From Streptacidiphilus jeojiense (GTDB taxonomy: Bacteria > Actinomycetota > Actinomycetes > Streptomycetales > Streptomycetaceae), in assembly GCF_000719095.1 (NCBI RefSeq), contig NZ_JOEH01000010.1, positions 124,001 through 188,000 of the forward strand: DNA of 64,000 nt. The letters run 5' to 3'. Positions 26,020 through 34,550 of the stretch are shown one piece after another. Within the stretch, counting starts at the first letter, position 1. The number at the start of each line of letters is the position of its first letter. The notes under the pieces were generated by a model, which saw only the letters and a program-made list of their open reading frames with translations, did no database searches and had not been told where the DNA came from. A program made the translations under genes and the position numbers.

Positions 26020-26075
26020 TCAGATGCCTTGGCATATGCCGAAGCAGGAAGTTTGGCAATTGCCAAGGCATCTGA
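26020..26075. promoter_or_regulatory. Nested operators between Scr1-type regulator and HATPase gene
   Basis: A 15-bp perfect inverted repeat (TCAGATGCCTTGGCA ... mirror) encloses two palindromes of the form TTGGCA-N2-TGCCAA. One is centred at 26035/26036 with one mismatch (TTGGCATATGCCGAA); the other is perfect at 26053-26066 (TTGGCAATTGCCAA). Their centres are 24 bp apart. They are the best candidates for the Scr1-like regulator's sites and lie in the divergent promoter region. Confidence 0.7.
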
Positions 26076-26189
26076 CTTGACGCTGCCTCAGCAAAAGATG
26101 GACGATTCAAGGGCGTCACCGAGAGTGCCCCGGCAAGTCCAGGGCGCTACATGATCCTTTGCGCGCTCGTATGCCGAGGGGAGGCAGCT

Positions 26190-26645
26190 GTGACTGATGC
26201 GACCGAATCGTCCGGAAGGGCGACAGGTCCTGTGCGGCGCTATGTCGAGGACATCGACATAGTCACCCAGCAGACTCCTCGAAGGCTGCGCAGACTCCTT
26301 ACGGCCCTCCTGATCGCATGGGACATGGAGGAGCTGACAGGTGACTCAGTCGTGGTGCTGACCGAGCTGATCACCAACGTCCTTCGGCACGCCAACGTCA
26401 AGAGGTGCCGGGTGACGATCCTGGGCGGAAGCCTCGGGCTCCACCTCCACGTCAGGGACTACGACTTGAGGCACCCGCGCTTCCTCTCCAGCCGCGAGCC
26501 GTCCGAGGCGGCGCAAGTAGAGGAGGGTCGCGGGCTGGGGATCGTCTCCAGCTATACCGCGGGACTCGACATCGAGATGCTCGAAAACGGGAAGGTCGTC
26601 ACGGCCTACCTCGCCTTGCAGAAGGCGGGAGTTCGCGATGCCTGA
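26190..26645 (+). CDS. HATPase_c anti-sigma-type ATP-binding protein
   Basis: 151 residues from GTG at 26190 (GAGGGGAGG upstream). The Bergerat-fold motifs are visible: N-box in LTELITNVLRHA, G1-like LHVRDYD, and G2 in EGRGLGIV. Streptomyces encodes many such RsbW/SpoIIAB-like proteins that act as serine kinases or anti-sigma factors, often next to Scr1/DUF397 pairs. The D-x-G-x-G of the G1 box is degenerate (RDYDLR), so kinase activity is doubtful. Confidence 0.85.
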   Translation: MTDATESSGRATGPVRRYVEDIDIVTQQTPRRLRRLLTALLIAWDMEELTGDSVVVLTELITNVLRHANVKRCRVTILGGSLGLHLHVRDYDLRHPRFLSSREPSEAAQVEEGRGLGIVSSYTAGLDIEMLENGKVVTAYLALQKAGVRDA

Positions 26646-27006
26646 AGCACCGGTCATCCTCTCCTGCGTGCAGACAGCGTCCGTGACGGGCGGTGGCAGG
26701 CAGTCGCACCTCCTCTCCCGGTTCGAGACCCGCGATCCCGTATCTGCCGCTTACTGGGTTCTCGCCCGTCTGCTCGACTCCGGCGTGCAGCTCGGCGATG
26801 AGGCGTTATGCAGCATTTGGCATGAAATCCGAAGCCTCGGTGGCTTCTTCCAGATTGCCTACGCCCTCGCGCAGGGGTGCCCCTACGTGCTGGAGCTCTC
26901 GGCCGGCGGAATCGACCAGCTTTTCAGCGTCCGCCCCACCACGATCGGCCAGCCCATCTGGCTGGCCGACCTGGTTCACCAGGGGGTGCTGTGCTCGACC
27001 GCCTGA
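26638..27006 (+). CDS. Hypothetical protein
   Basis: 122 residues, overlapping the HATPase stop by 8 bases. Mixed alpha/beta, with hydrophobic helices but no membrane-length segment. No family recognised. Translational coupling suggests it works with the HATPase protein. Confidence 0.55.
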   Translation: MPEAPVILSCVQTASVTGGGRQSHLLSRFETRDPVSAAYWVLARLLDSGVQLGDEALCSIWHEIRSLGGFFQIAYALAQGCPYVLELSAGGIDQLFSVRPTTIGQPIWLADLVHQGVLCSTA

Positions 27007-27389
27007 TACCGACGACACAGCTAGTCGTTGAGCGCCGCTACTGGTGCATCAAGACCGCGATGACGACTGACGAAGTCCCACGCGTTGTGGAGCAGTCTCT
27101 CGCCGTGCAGGACACCGCCGACCAGGCCATGCGCTGGATGAACCGTGACCTGCGCATTCTCTGGTCCTTGCTCCCGGAATCCGAAGAGGACCGGATGGAT
27201 GACTGGCTCTTCCGGAAGCAGCGGGAGACCAGGAGGACCCTCACCAACGGCTTCCCCGTCGACTACCGCCTCGACTTCCCCGCCAGAGCCCTCCGCTGGG
27301 ACATCGCCCCGATTCAGGCCCTGCCGATCTTCTCAGTCCAACCGTCCTGCGTTGGCCCCTCGGTCTCCCGCCTGGTAGGCACCCCGTGA
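26991..27389 (+). CDS. Hypothetical protein
   Basis: 132 residues from GTG at 26991 with AGGGGG upstream, overlapping the previous gene by 16 bases. It contains a helical acidic middle (LLPESEEDRMDDWLFRKQRETRRT). No family recognised. The last gene of the small HATPase-led operon. Confidence 0.5.
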   Translation: MLDRLIPTTQLVVERRYWCIKTAMTTDEVPRVVEQSLAVQDTADQAMRWMNRDLRILWSLLPESEEDRMDDWLFRKQRETRRTLTNGFPVDYRLDFPARALRWDIAPIQALPIFSVQPSCVGPSVSRLVGTP

Positions 27390-28021
27390 ACGCCTGCCAG
27401 GCGGGGCACATCCCGCTCGCTGCCGCCGAGCCGCCTCTGCAGCTCGCCACGGGCTCCCGCCGCATCCCGCGGCGGGTGGCAGGCAACCCCTTCCAGGTGT
27501 CCTGCCCGCGTCCCCGCCCTCAGCTCCCCCAGCCAGCTGGCCACGGGGCGGGGACGCTTCCAGACTCCGCCCTCGGTGCCCAACTCCATCACCAGGGCGG
27601 TGACGGTGCAGCTGATGAGGGGAAAGTTTCAGCTGCCCACGGGAGGTTCGACGTGCGGGATGCTCCGGGGATACACGTCGAACCTCCCCCGTCGGACCGC
27701 GTCGGCCAGCTAGTGCCACGCCACAGCCAACCCAGTCCTCCTTCCTGCCGGTTCCATCCGATGCCGGGAAGGACGCCCCCGCCGGCGGACCCTGCACAAG
27801 GGGTCGCCAGCGGATGAGGGGGCGGCGAGCCCTCCCGCTCCCATGGATCTCGCCGCCCCCACCGATCGGCGCTTCCGCCTCACGCAGCAGAACCTCCCGA
27901 TCGCTCCTTCTCTCTGCCTTCCACGGCACTGCCGGACACCAAGCACTGGTGCAGTTGTTCACCCGCCGGGGCGAACAGCTCGCGGACACCGTGGAAGCAG
28001 TCCCGACCAGAAAGCCAGGTC
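27390..28021. other. 632-bp stretch without a convincing gene
   Basis: Open frames here are Pro/Arg/Gln-rich and lack ribosome binding sites. It contains a hairpin with a 15-bp stem (27641-27655 / 27674-27688, GGGAGGTTCGACGTG and mirror, 18-base loop), which may terminate the upstream operon. Promoters for the cargo cluster starting at 28022 should lie in its right half; I see no clear -35/-10 pair. Confidence 0.5.
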
Positions 28022-28930
28022 ATGAGCGTTTCCACGAGCACATTCAGCCCAGCAGAGCAGTTCAGCGGCCTGCCCTCCGGTCCAGAGTTCCTCAGCAGCT
28101 CCTTCTCCGGAGGGTGGTCAGCTGGCGCGGACCGCGAGCGAATGCGCGAGGCCGTTGGCAGGGCCTGCGATCACTTCGAGGTGACCTGGCAGCCGGACTC
28201 GTTGATCTGGGGCTGGCAGTGCCGCAACGCCAACTTACCTGTTGGCGAAGGACTATGGCTTCGGATGAGTAGTGTCATCGGTGGCAAGAACGCCCGATTC
28301 CAAGCCACTTGGGACGGACCTGCCACCGCCGACGCAGCAATGCCGGCAGGTGTTCCGCGCCCCCGTCTGCTCGACTCCGAAGAGTGGACGCAGGACGGCT
28401 ACTACTACCGGGCCGAGGTCTACCAGCGGGCTGCCAATGGCTCCCTGTCCACGAGCCGACGGCCGCCGGACGGGCTGGAGCTGCCGACCTATTGGTGGAC
28501 CAGCCTGCGGTCGTCGCTGAACGCCATCTCCCGGGTTCGCACCGACCGCTACCGCATCAGGCCCGACTACCTGCGTTTCATCATGCCGCTGCACCTGGGG
28601 ACGAGTATCAGCACTCAGACCCGATGGGCGGCAGCGCACGGCGACCTGGTGTGGTCCAACATCGGAGGCCCCAGGCTGTACTTCTTCGACTGGGAGTACT
28701 GGGGGTTGGCTCCGGTCGGCTTCGATGCGGCCGTCCTCTACACCTCGGCGCTGGACAACCCGGAGGTGGCCAGGCGGGTGTGGGCCGCGTTCCAGACGCT
28801 CTTCGAGTCCCCGGAGGGCCGTTTCGCACTTCTCGCCGCATGCGCGATTTGGCTCGAACGCGTATCCGAAGACATGTTTCCGGAGCTTGAAGAACCGCTT
28901 CGTTCTCTCGTCGGGCGCCTCCTCCCCTGA
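28022..28930 (+). CDS. APH/choline-kinase-like phosphotransferase
   Basis: 302 residues. The C-terminal half has the Brenner-type motif AHGDLVWSNIGG and, 10 residues later, FFDWEYWG, the metal-binding DWE of aminoglycoside/choline-kinase-like enzymes. The N-terminal Gly-rich loop and Lys are not obvious; a candidate is the 60-95 region. It opens a cluster with a dioxygenase and glycosyltransferases, so it may phosphorylate a small-molecule intermediate or act in self-resistance. Confidence 0.7.
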   Translation: MSVSTSTFSPAEQFSGLPSGPEFLSSSFSGGWSAGADRERMREAVGRACDHFEVTWQPDSLIWGWQCRNANLPVGEGLWLRMSSVIGGKNARFQATWDGPATADAAMPAGVPRPRLLDSEEWTQDGYYYRAEVYQRAANGSLSTSRRPPDGLELPTYWWTSLRSSLNAISRVRTDRYRIRPDYLRFIMPLHLGTSISTQTRWAAAHGDLVWSNIGGPRLYFFDWEYWGLAPVGFDAAVLYTSALDNPEVARRVWAAFQTLFESPEGRFALLAACAIWLERVSEDMFPELEEPLRSLVGRLLP

Positions 28931-28988
28931 TCTCTCCGCAGGACGCCGCAGTCAGGCGGCACCCATCTTGGCACTGAAGGAGTCCAGC

Positions 28989-29915
28989 ATGACCCAGACC
29001 GGCACCACCGCCCCCACCCTCATCGACCTGCCGAGGGAGCTCGAAGAGGCCCTGGTCGAGATCAGCGCCACGCTCCCCGACTGGGACATGGTCGCGGGCT
29101 TTCCCACGGAGAGCACGCTCGCGCAGTGCCAGGAGCAGATGGGGGCCGTGCCGCTGCTCAAGGAAACCGCTGAGTCCCTGCGCCACGCGCTGTCCGGCGA
29201 GGGCGGCGGATACGCCGTGCTGCGTCTGGGCAACCTCGCCGAGGCACTGGGCACCGGCGACCGGTTCCGGCGGCTGGCGGTGGCCCTCGCGGCGGAGGTG
29301 GCCGTCCCCTTCTCACCGTTCCCGCGGTGGCCGCTGTGGAAGGACATCGGGGTAAAGGTCGAGAAGGACCCCGGCAAATCCAGCGGGGTCGGGTACAATG
29401 CCCACCACATGGACCTGGTGAACGCCACGGTGCCCCCGGACTTCACCACGCTCCTGTGCATCCGCCCTGACCCGCTCGGCAGCGGGCCGAGCATCCTCTC
29501 CGACGCTCACGCCGCGGTGGGCCGCCTGTCGGAGGAGAGCCGCGTCCTGCTGGCTGAGCCGGCCTACCACTACGGGACGTTCTTCGACCTTCACGGCGTG
29601 GGCGAGGAGTACAAGCCGTTCCCGATCCTGGACGATTCCGCCCCGGACGACGGGTTCGTCCGGTTCACCGCCAAGATGCTGGTGCGGTCCGAGCTGAGCC
29701 CGGCGCACGCCGACGCCGCCAGGCAGCTTGCCGAGGAGCTCGTCCGCGGGCAGGTCACGTTCATGCTCCAGCGCGGGGACTACCTCATCGTGAACCAGCG
29801 CCGCTTCCTGCACGGCCGGGAGGCGCTCCACAGCGGTCAGGAGGCCGTCCCGGTGGCCGACCGGCGGTTGCTCCTCCAGTTGCTCCTGCGCACACCGGCG
29901 TCCCTCGCATCGTGA
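28989..29915 (+). CDS. Fe(II)/2-oxoglutarate dioxygenase, TauD/TfdA-like
   Basis: 308 residues from ATG with AAGGAG 5 bases upstream. The facial triad is H140-x-D142 in NAHHMDLVNATVPP and a distal His in NQRRFLHGREAL; an Arg for 2-oxoglutarate follows (VADRRLLLQLLLR). Length fits the TauD/clavaminate-synthase-like family, which hydroxylates, desaturates or cyclises small molecules. It is probably a tailoring enzyme of the cargo cluster. It converges with the GT2 gene with 4 bp between the stops. Confidence 0.85.
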   Translation: MTQTGTTAPTLIDLPRELEEALVEISATLPDWDMVAGFPTESTLAQCQEQMGAVPLLKETAESLRHALSGEGGGYAVLRLGNLAEALGTGDRFRRLAVALAAEVAVPFSPFPRWPLWKDIGVKVEKDPGKSSGVGYNAHHMDLVNATVPPDFTTLLCIRPDPLGSGPSILSDAHAAVGRLSEESRVLLAEPAYHYGTFFDLHGVGEEYKPFPILDDSAPDDGFVRFTAKMLVRSELSPAHADAARQLAEELVRGQVTFMLQRGDYLIVNQRRFLHGREALHSGQEAVPVADRRLLLQLLLRTPASLAS

Positions 29916-29919
29916 ACGC

Positions 29920-30693
29920 CTAGATGCGCGACTTCCGCACCGAGTGCCACGCCGCTCCGGCCAGCGCCCGCGTCGATCGGAGCGCGGACAGGTGTTCGTG
30001 CTCCCGGTACAGCCGCCAGTTGTGCTCCACCAGCGCGAGCTTGTTGGAGGAGAGCGACCCGGCCCGGCCGGACCGGTAGACCGCCAGCGGTTCCCGCAGA
30101 CCTCGGGCGGGGTGTCCGTCCCGCATGATCGACAGCCACAGCGCGTAGTCCTGCCTCTTCGGCATGTCCGGCATCAGCCTGGTGCCCAGCAGCTTCCGGT
30201 CGTACATGGCAGTCAGCGCGCCGATGTGGTCCTGCACCAGCATGTCCCGGTACGTCACGAACTCGCGTGCCTCGATCAGCCGTCCGTTCGACGTGAAGTC
30301 GCACGCCTCGCCCTCGTAGTCGCCAGCGACCTTGTAGTAGGAGGTGAACGTCAGTGGGGCATCGCCCTCGGCAGCGAACGCGAGCTGCCGCTCCAGCTTC
30401 TGCGCAAGCCACATGTCGTCGCTGTCGAGGAAGGCCACGTACTCCCCCTGCGCCCTCGCCATAGCGAGGTTGCGGGCCTTGGCCGCGCCGCCCTGCTCGG
30501 GTGCCGCCTGCGGCCGCACGCGCTCGTCCTGGCGGGCCAGCTCCTGCAACAGGTCCCAGGAGCCGTCGGTGGACGCGTCGTCGGTGACCAGCAGTTCCAC
30601 GTCGGCATGGGTCTGCGCCAGCACGGAGCGCACCGACGCACCGAGGGTGGCGGCCGAATTGTGTACCGGCATCACCACAGAAACCAGGGGCAC
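29920..30693 (-). CDS. Family 2 (GT-A) glycosyltransferase
   Basis: 257 residues. GTG at 30693 was chosen because GAGGAG lies 7 bases upstream and the protein then starts MPLVSVVMPVHN, the usual GT2 beginning; an ATG at 30726 would overlap the start codon of the divergent gene. Motifs: the nucleotide-binding TDDASTDGS, YVAFLDSDDMWL with the DxD metal site, and a KRQDYALWLSIMR acceptor block. It probably transfers a sugar made with the neighbouring dehydrogenase. Confidence 0.9.
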   Translation of the reverse strand: MPLVSVVMPVHNSAATLGASVRSVLAQTHADVELLVTDDASTDGSWDLLQELARQDERVRPQAAPEQGGAAKARNLAMARAQGEYVAFLDSDDMWLAQKLERQLAFAAEGDAPLTFTSYYKVAGDYEGEACDFTSNGRLIEAREFVTYRDMLVQDHIGALTAMYDRKLLGTRLMPDMPKRQDYALWLSIMRDGHPARGLREPLAVYRSGRAGSLSSNKLALVEHNWRLYREHEHLSALRSTRALAGAAWHSVRKSRI

Positions 30694-30724
30694 AGCGGTG
30701 CTCCTCACCCGGATAGGAGTCGTC

Positions 30725-31981
30725 ATGGACGTTGTTGTCGCCGGTCAGGGCTATGTGGGCCTGCCGCTCGCCGTGCGCGCCGCCGAGGTCGGCCACCGCG
30801 TCGTCGGCTACGACGTGGACCTGAACCGTATCAAGCAGCTCAGCGCCGGCGAGTCGTACGTGCAGGACGTGGCCTCGGAGCGGCTCCGCGCAGTACTGGA
30901 GTCCGGGGCCTACACCGCCACCGCCGACCCTGCCGACCTGGACGGCTTCGACCTCGCGGCGATCACCGTTCCCACGCCGCTCAGGGACGGCGTGCCCGAC
31001 CTGTCCTACGTCGAGTCGTGCGCCCGGACGCTGGGCAGCCGCCTCCGCCCCGGCGCGACGGTGGTGCTGGAGTCCACGACCTACCCCGGCACCACCGAGG
31101 AGATCCTCCTGCCACTCCTGGAGCAGGCTTCGGACCTGAAACGCGGGGTGGACTTCGGTGCCGGCTTCAGCCCCGAACGCATCGCCCCGGGCAACAAGCG
31201 CTGGTCTTTCGAGGGGACGCCCAAACTGGTGTCCGGAATCGACGACAAGTCCCTCAACACGATCAAGGCGTTCTACGACACCATCTTCCAGACCACGGTT
31301 CCGGTCTCCGGACCGAAGGTCGCCGAGATGGCCAAGCTGATCGAGAACGTCTTCCGATTCGTCAACATCTCCCTGGTCAACGAGCTGGCAATGCTGGCCA
31401 AACCGCTCGGCGTGGACATCTGGGAGGCGATCGACGCCGCCGCGACCAAGCCCTTCGGCTTCACCAGGTTCACCCCGGGACCGGGCGTCGGCGGGCACTG
31501 CCTGCCCATCGACCCGCTGTTCCTGGCCTGGAAGGTCAAGCAGGAGCTCGGCGTCCCCTTCCGGTTCGTGGAACTCGCCGACGACGTGAACCGCCACATG
31601 CCCGACTACGTCGTGCAGCGCCTCACGGAAGCACTCGACCAGCGCCACCTGCCTGTCGAGGGCGCCCGAATCCTGCTGCTCGGCATGACGTACAAGATCA
31701 ACGCCACTGACCTGCGCGAGTCGCCCTCGGCACGTGTCGCCGAGCTTCTGATACGCCTCGGCGCCGACGTCCGCGGCGCCGACCCCAACGTCCAGCCTGG
31801 CGATGCCACGAGGGTGAACGTGCCCCTGGTGGACGCGACTCCATTGGAGATCGCCGCCGCAGACGCCGTCGTGCTCCTCATGGACCATGCACGATTCGAC
31901 CTCCCGATGATCGAGAAGAACGCACCCTACGTCCTCGACTGCCGAAACCGCCTGTCCGGACCGAACGTGGAAACCCTTTAA
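30725..31981 (+). CDS. Nucleotide-sugar 6-dehydrogenase (UDP-glucose/UDP-ManNAc type)
   Basis: 418 residues, ATG with AGGAG 5 bases upstream. NAD-binding GQGYVGLP is at residues 7-14. The catalytic Lys204 is in EMAKLIEN, and Cys259 is in GVGGHCLPIDP. The C-terminal domain has GMTYKINATDLRESPS, the substrate-binding Arg region. It oxidises the C6 alcohol of a UDP-sugar to the uronic acid in two NAD-dependent steps. The RFTPGPGVGGHCLP form is more like UDP-ManNAc/GlcNAc dehydrogenases (WecC/WbpA type) than UDP-glucose ones. Confidence 0.93.
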   Translation: MDVVVAGQGYVGLPLAVRAAEVGHRVVGYDVDLNRIKQLSAGESYVQDVASERLRAVLESGAYTATADPADLDGFDLAAITVPTPLRDGVPDLSYVESCARTLGSRLRPGATVVLESTTYPGTTEEILLPLLEQASDLKRGVDFGAGFSPERIAPGNKRWSFEGTPKLVSGIDDKSLNTIKAFYDTIFQTTVPVSGPKVAEMAKLIENVFRFVNISLVNELAMLAKPLGVDIWEAIDAAATKPFGFTRFTPGPGVGGHCLPIDPLFLAWKVKQELGVPFRFVELADDVNRHMPDYVVQRLTEALDQRHLPVEGARILLLGMTYKINATDLRESPSARVAELLIRLGADVRGADPNVQPGDATRVNVPLVDATPLEIAAADAVVLLMDHARFDLPMIEKNAPYVLDCRNRLSGPNVETL

Positions 31982-32031
31982 ATCCTAGGCCCCCCCGAAT
32001 TACTGCCCTCTATCCAACTCCGGGAGTCGCC

Positions 32032-33420
32032 TTGCGCAACGAATGGGAGCACGCCCACACGGACTACACCGTGCCTGCGCAGCGCCGGATTCCTGCTTCG
32101 CTGGCCGAAAGCGAAGGCGAATGGCGCGACTACTTGGAATGCTCCACCCCCAACGGCTGGCTGATCCGGTCCAACGCCATGACGGAAATGCTCGTCAGCG
32201 GAAAGCCGATGCACCTCCTGCACACCACCAGGAGCATCGACGCCATCCGAGCCAGCCGACAGTTGCACGTCTCCACCGGGTGCCTGGTCGGAGCCCTGTA
32301 CTGCTCGCCCCTGACCAGCCAGCGCGGGCGACTGCGCCCCCACAACCTCGGCGCCTACCTGCTGCGGACGAAGCCGTCCTTCACTCCCATGATCTTCGAG
32401 GTCACCCCGGACGCCCCGGTCCAGCCCAAGGGCATCGACTACCTGCACCTCGGCACCATCCACCTGCGCACCTACCAGCGCTACCAGAGCTTCCTTACCC
32501 CTGCCGAGAACCGCCAGCTCGCCCGCGCTGTGCCGGCCCGGGTGCGCGCCGCCGCGCCCTTCCTCGACCTCGCCCTGCTCAACGCCGTCGGACGCGCCAC
32601 TGCGGCAGGCGACTTCATCGACCAGCTGGCTGACGCCGTGGCTCATGTGCCGTTCCTCGGCTACCTGTACTTCGAGGTCCTGTCGGAGTACCTGATGCTG
32701 CACTCCACATCTCCGGAGACCAGGGCCTGTGCCCAGGCGGGGGAGCTGAACAACTGGCTCTACAAGCGACTTGCCTTCGCTGCAGTGGACACCATGGACG
32801 CCCTGTTCGACCTGGCCCGCTTCAGCCCGCGCCATCACCGGCTTGTCCAGCTCATCGAGCGCATCGAACCATCCCTCGCCTCGGGGGCGGCCGAGTACGT
32901 CCGGGGACGGCTGTCCCACCTATTCGCCCGGACCGCACTGGACCCCTCCCAGGACGCGGCAGCAGTCACCTTCCAGGACGTCGAACTCAGCACGCTCCAG
33001 AACGCCGCGCCCGGTCTCATCGGACAGGTCACCTTCCGCGAGATCCGGTACATGGACCGCTACCCCCAGCTGTACCACTGCTTCGAGAAGGCAAAAGCGC
33101 TGGAGGCATGGGACTACTGGAACAGCGAGGGAATACCAACACCCTTCAATGGAATTCTCCCGAAGGGGGAAATCGGGATCAATCCCGTCTACCCCCGATC
33201 GACGGTCAGGGCATGGACGGCAGAACTGGACGACAAGGGATATCTGCATCCCGCCGATGAGATCGCGGCCGATTTCGCACCACACCTGGCGTCGTGGTGG
33301 GCACCTCCCCGCTTGCGCGAGATACAGAACACCACCAACAACCCCCGAGAGAAATCGGCACTGGAATCCCGATCTTCTATGTCCAGCCACCTTTCATTAA
33401 TAAACGGAGCCTCCGCATGA
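32032..33420 (+). CDS. Unknown protein of the sugar cargo cluster
   Basis: 462 residues from TTG with GGGAG 5 bases upstream. The N-terminal part has HLLHTTRSIDAIRASRQL followed by SxGCLVGALYCSPLT, a layout that recalls ADP-ribosyltransferase-like folds but is not enough to assign one. The middle is helical. The end becomes less GC-rich and low in conserved features. Its stop overlaps the GT4 ATG, so the two are co-translated. No family recognised. Confidence 0.75.
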   Translation: MRNEWEHAHTDYTVPAQRRIPASLAESEGEWRDYLECSTPNGWLIRSNAMTEMLVSGKPMHLLHTTRSIDAIRASRQLHVSTGCLVGALYCSPLTSQRGRLRPHNLGAYLLRTKPSFTPMIFEVTPDAPVQPKGIDYLHLGTIHLRTYQRYQSFLTPAENRQLARAVPARVRAAAPFLDLALLNAVGRATAAGDFIDQLADAVAHVPFLGYLYFEVLSEYLMLHSTSPETRACAQAGELNNWLYKRLAFAAVDTMDALFDLARFSPRHHRLVQLIERIEPSLASGAAEYVRGRLSHLFARTALDPSQDAAAVTFQDVELSTLQNAAPGLIGQVTFREIRYMDRYPQLYHCFEKAKALEAWDYWNSEGIPTPFNGILPKGEIGINPVYPRSTVRAWTAELDDKGYLHPADEIAADFAPHLASWWAPPRLREIQNTTNNPREKSALESRSSMSSHLSLINGASA

Positions 33421-34538
33421 CCACCAAGCTGCTGAATGTCCTGACCGGCATCAACCGCCCGGCCGCACCCTCGTCCGGCGGCATGATCCTCGTCAACGAC
33501 CTCTACCGCGCGATGCCAGAGGCCCACACGACCTTCCTGGGCAGAACACCAGTCGATCAGGGTTGGGGCGATGCGTTCGATCAGCTGGTGCTCCTCTCCA
33601 CGTCGAAGCACCCCCAGGGCCCCGGCTACGGCGCCTATGTTGACGAGCTGACCCGTGAGGTCGGTGCACTCATCGAGAAGATCCGCCCGGATGTCATCCA
33701 CGCCCAGTACCCCGGGCTCGCTCTGAGCCTGGCCTTCACCCGGACCGCTGGCGACATCCCGATCATCGCCATCGCCCACGGTCCCGACGTCATGACCGCT
33801 GAGCGCAACGCATCAGAGCGCCAGAGCCTGAACCAAGTAGCCGCAGCAAGCGCCAGCATCGTCGCGCCGACCCCCGCCTTGGCTGCCCGCATCGACCGTC
33901 TCACCGGCCGCCGATTCACCGAACGACTCACCGTCATCCCGTGGGGTATCCCCCTGGGCAGCGTCCGGGGACGCGATCAACCGTCGGTCGGTACCGGACC
34001 GCTGTCGTTGGTGCACGCCGGGCGCCTGGACGCCAACAAGTCCACGATCACGGCCATCGAGGCACTCTCGATGGCCGATCAGCCGCACCGGCTGACCATC
34101 ATCGGCGACGGCCCGGAGGAAGAATCACTCCGTGAGCGCGCCCGGTCTCTCGGCCTCCAGGACCGGGTGGTGTTCACGCCGTTCATGCCCCGCCAGCAGC
34201 TGTGGGAACGACTACCGGAATTCGACGCCTTCGTGTTCACCACCGCCGGCTCGGAGGCGTTCGGCCTGGTGGCCGTCGAGGCGCAGGCCCATGGGCTCCC
34301 CGTCGCCTTCTCGAACGTCGCTGGAATGGCAGACACCCTGGGCCAAGCTGGTAACGCGTTCACGGCTGGCAACCCAGCGAGCCTGGCATCCGCTCTGGAT
34401 GAACTGGCCCGCGACGTGCGCTGGCGCAACGCCCTGATCCGCGCCGGTGAGAGCAACTCCCGCCGGTACAACATCACCACCACTGCCCGGCAATTGGTGG
34501 ACATGACCGCCAAGGTCGTCTCCGCCTCCCGCTGCTGA
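33417..34538 (+). CDS. Family 4 (GT-B) glycosyltransferase
   Basis: 373 residues. The N-terminal domain carries the Gly-rich SSGGM loop and DVIHAQYPG. The C-terminal GT4 signature includes LVHAGRLDANKSTITAIEAL, LTIIGDGPEEESL, and the donor-site E-x7-E (SEAFGLVAVEAQAHGLPV). It uses a nucleotide sugar, perhaps the uronate from the dehydrogenase two genes upstream. It ends 12 bp from the convergent relaxase gene, with no terminator visible between them. Confidence 0.92.
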   Translation: MTTKLLNVLTGINRPAAPSSGGMILVNDLYRAMPEAHTTFLGRTPVDQGWGDAFDQLVLLSTSKHPQGPGYGAYVDELTREVGALIEKIRPDVIHAQYPGLALSLAFTRTAGDIPIIAIAHGPDVMTAERNASERQSLNQVAAASASIVAPTPALAARIDRLTGRRFTERLTVIPWGIPLGSVRGRDQPSVGTGPLSLVHAGRLDANKSTITAIEALSMADQPHRLTIIGDGPEEESLRERARSLGLQDRVVFTPFMPRQQLWERLPEFDAFVFTTAGSEAFGLVAVEAQAHGLPVAFSNVAGMADTLGQAGNAFTAGNPASLASALDELARDVRWRNALIRAGESNSRRYNITTTARQLVDMTAKVVSASRC

Positions 34539-34550
34539 CCAGCCCTCCCA

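Noticed and set aside
27333..28272. Open frames on both strands in 27.4-28 kb
   Set aside because: Arg/Pro/Gln-rich, no ribosome binding sites, mutually overlapping; treated as noncoding.
30724..30727. Overlapping divergent start codons (CATG) of the GT2 and dehydrogenase genes
   Set aside because: The GT2 gene has a better GTG start at 30693 with GAGGAG upstream, which leaves a 31-bp gap holding both ribosome binding sites.
29837..31888. 683-codon minus-strand frame across the dioxygenase end, the GT2 gene and the dehydrogenase gene
   Set aside because: Opposite the complete nucleotide-sugar dehydrogenase and, at its left end, in another frame of the GT2 gene. No ribosome binding site and low-complexity His/Gly/Arg-rich product.
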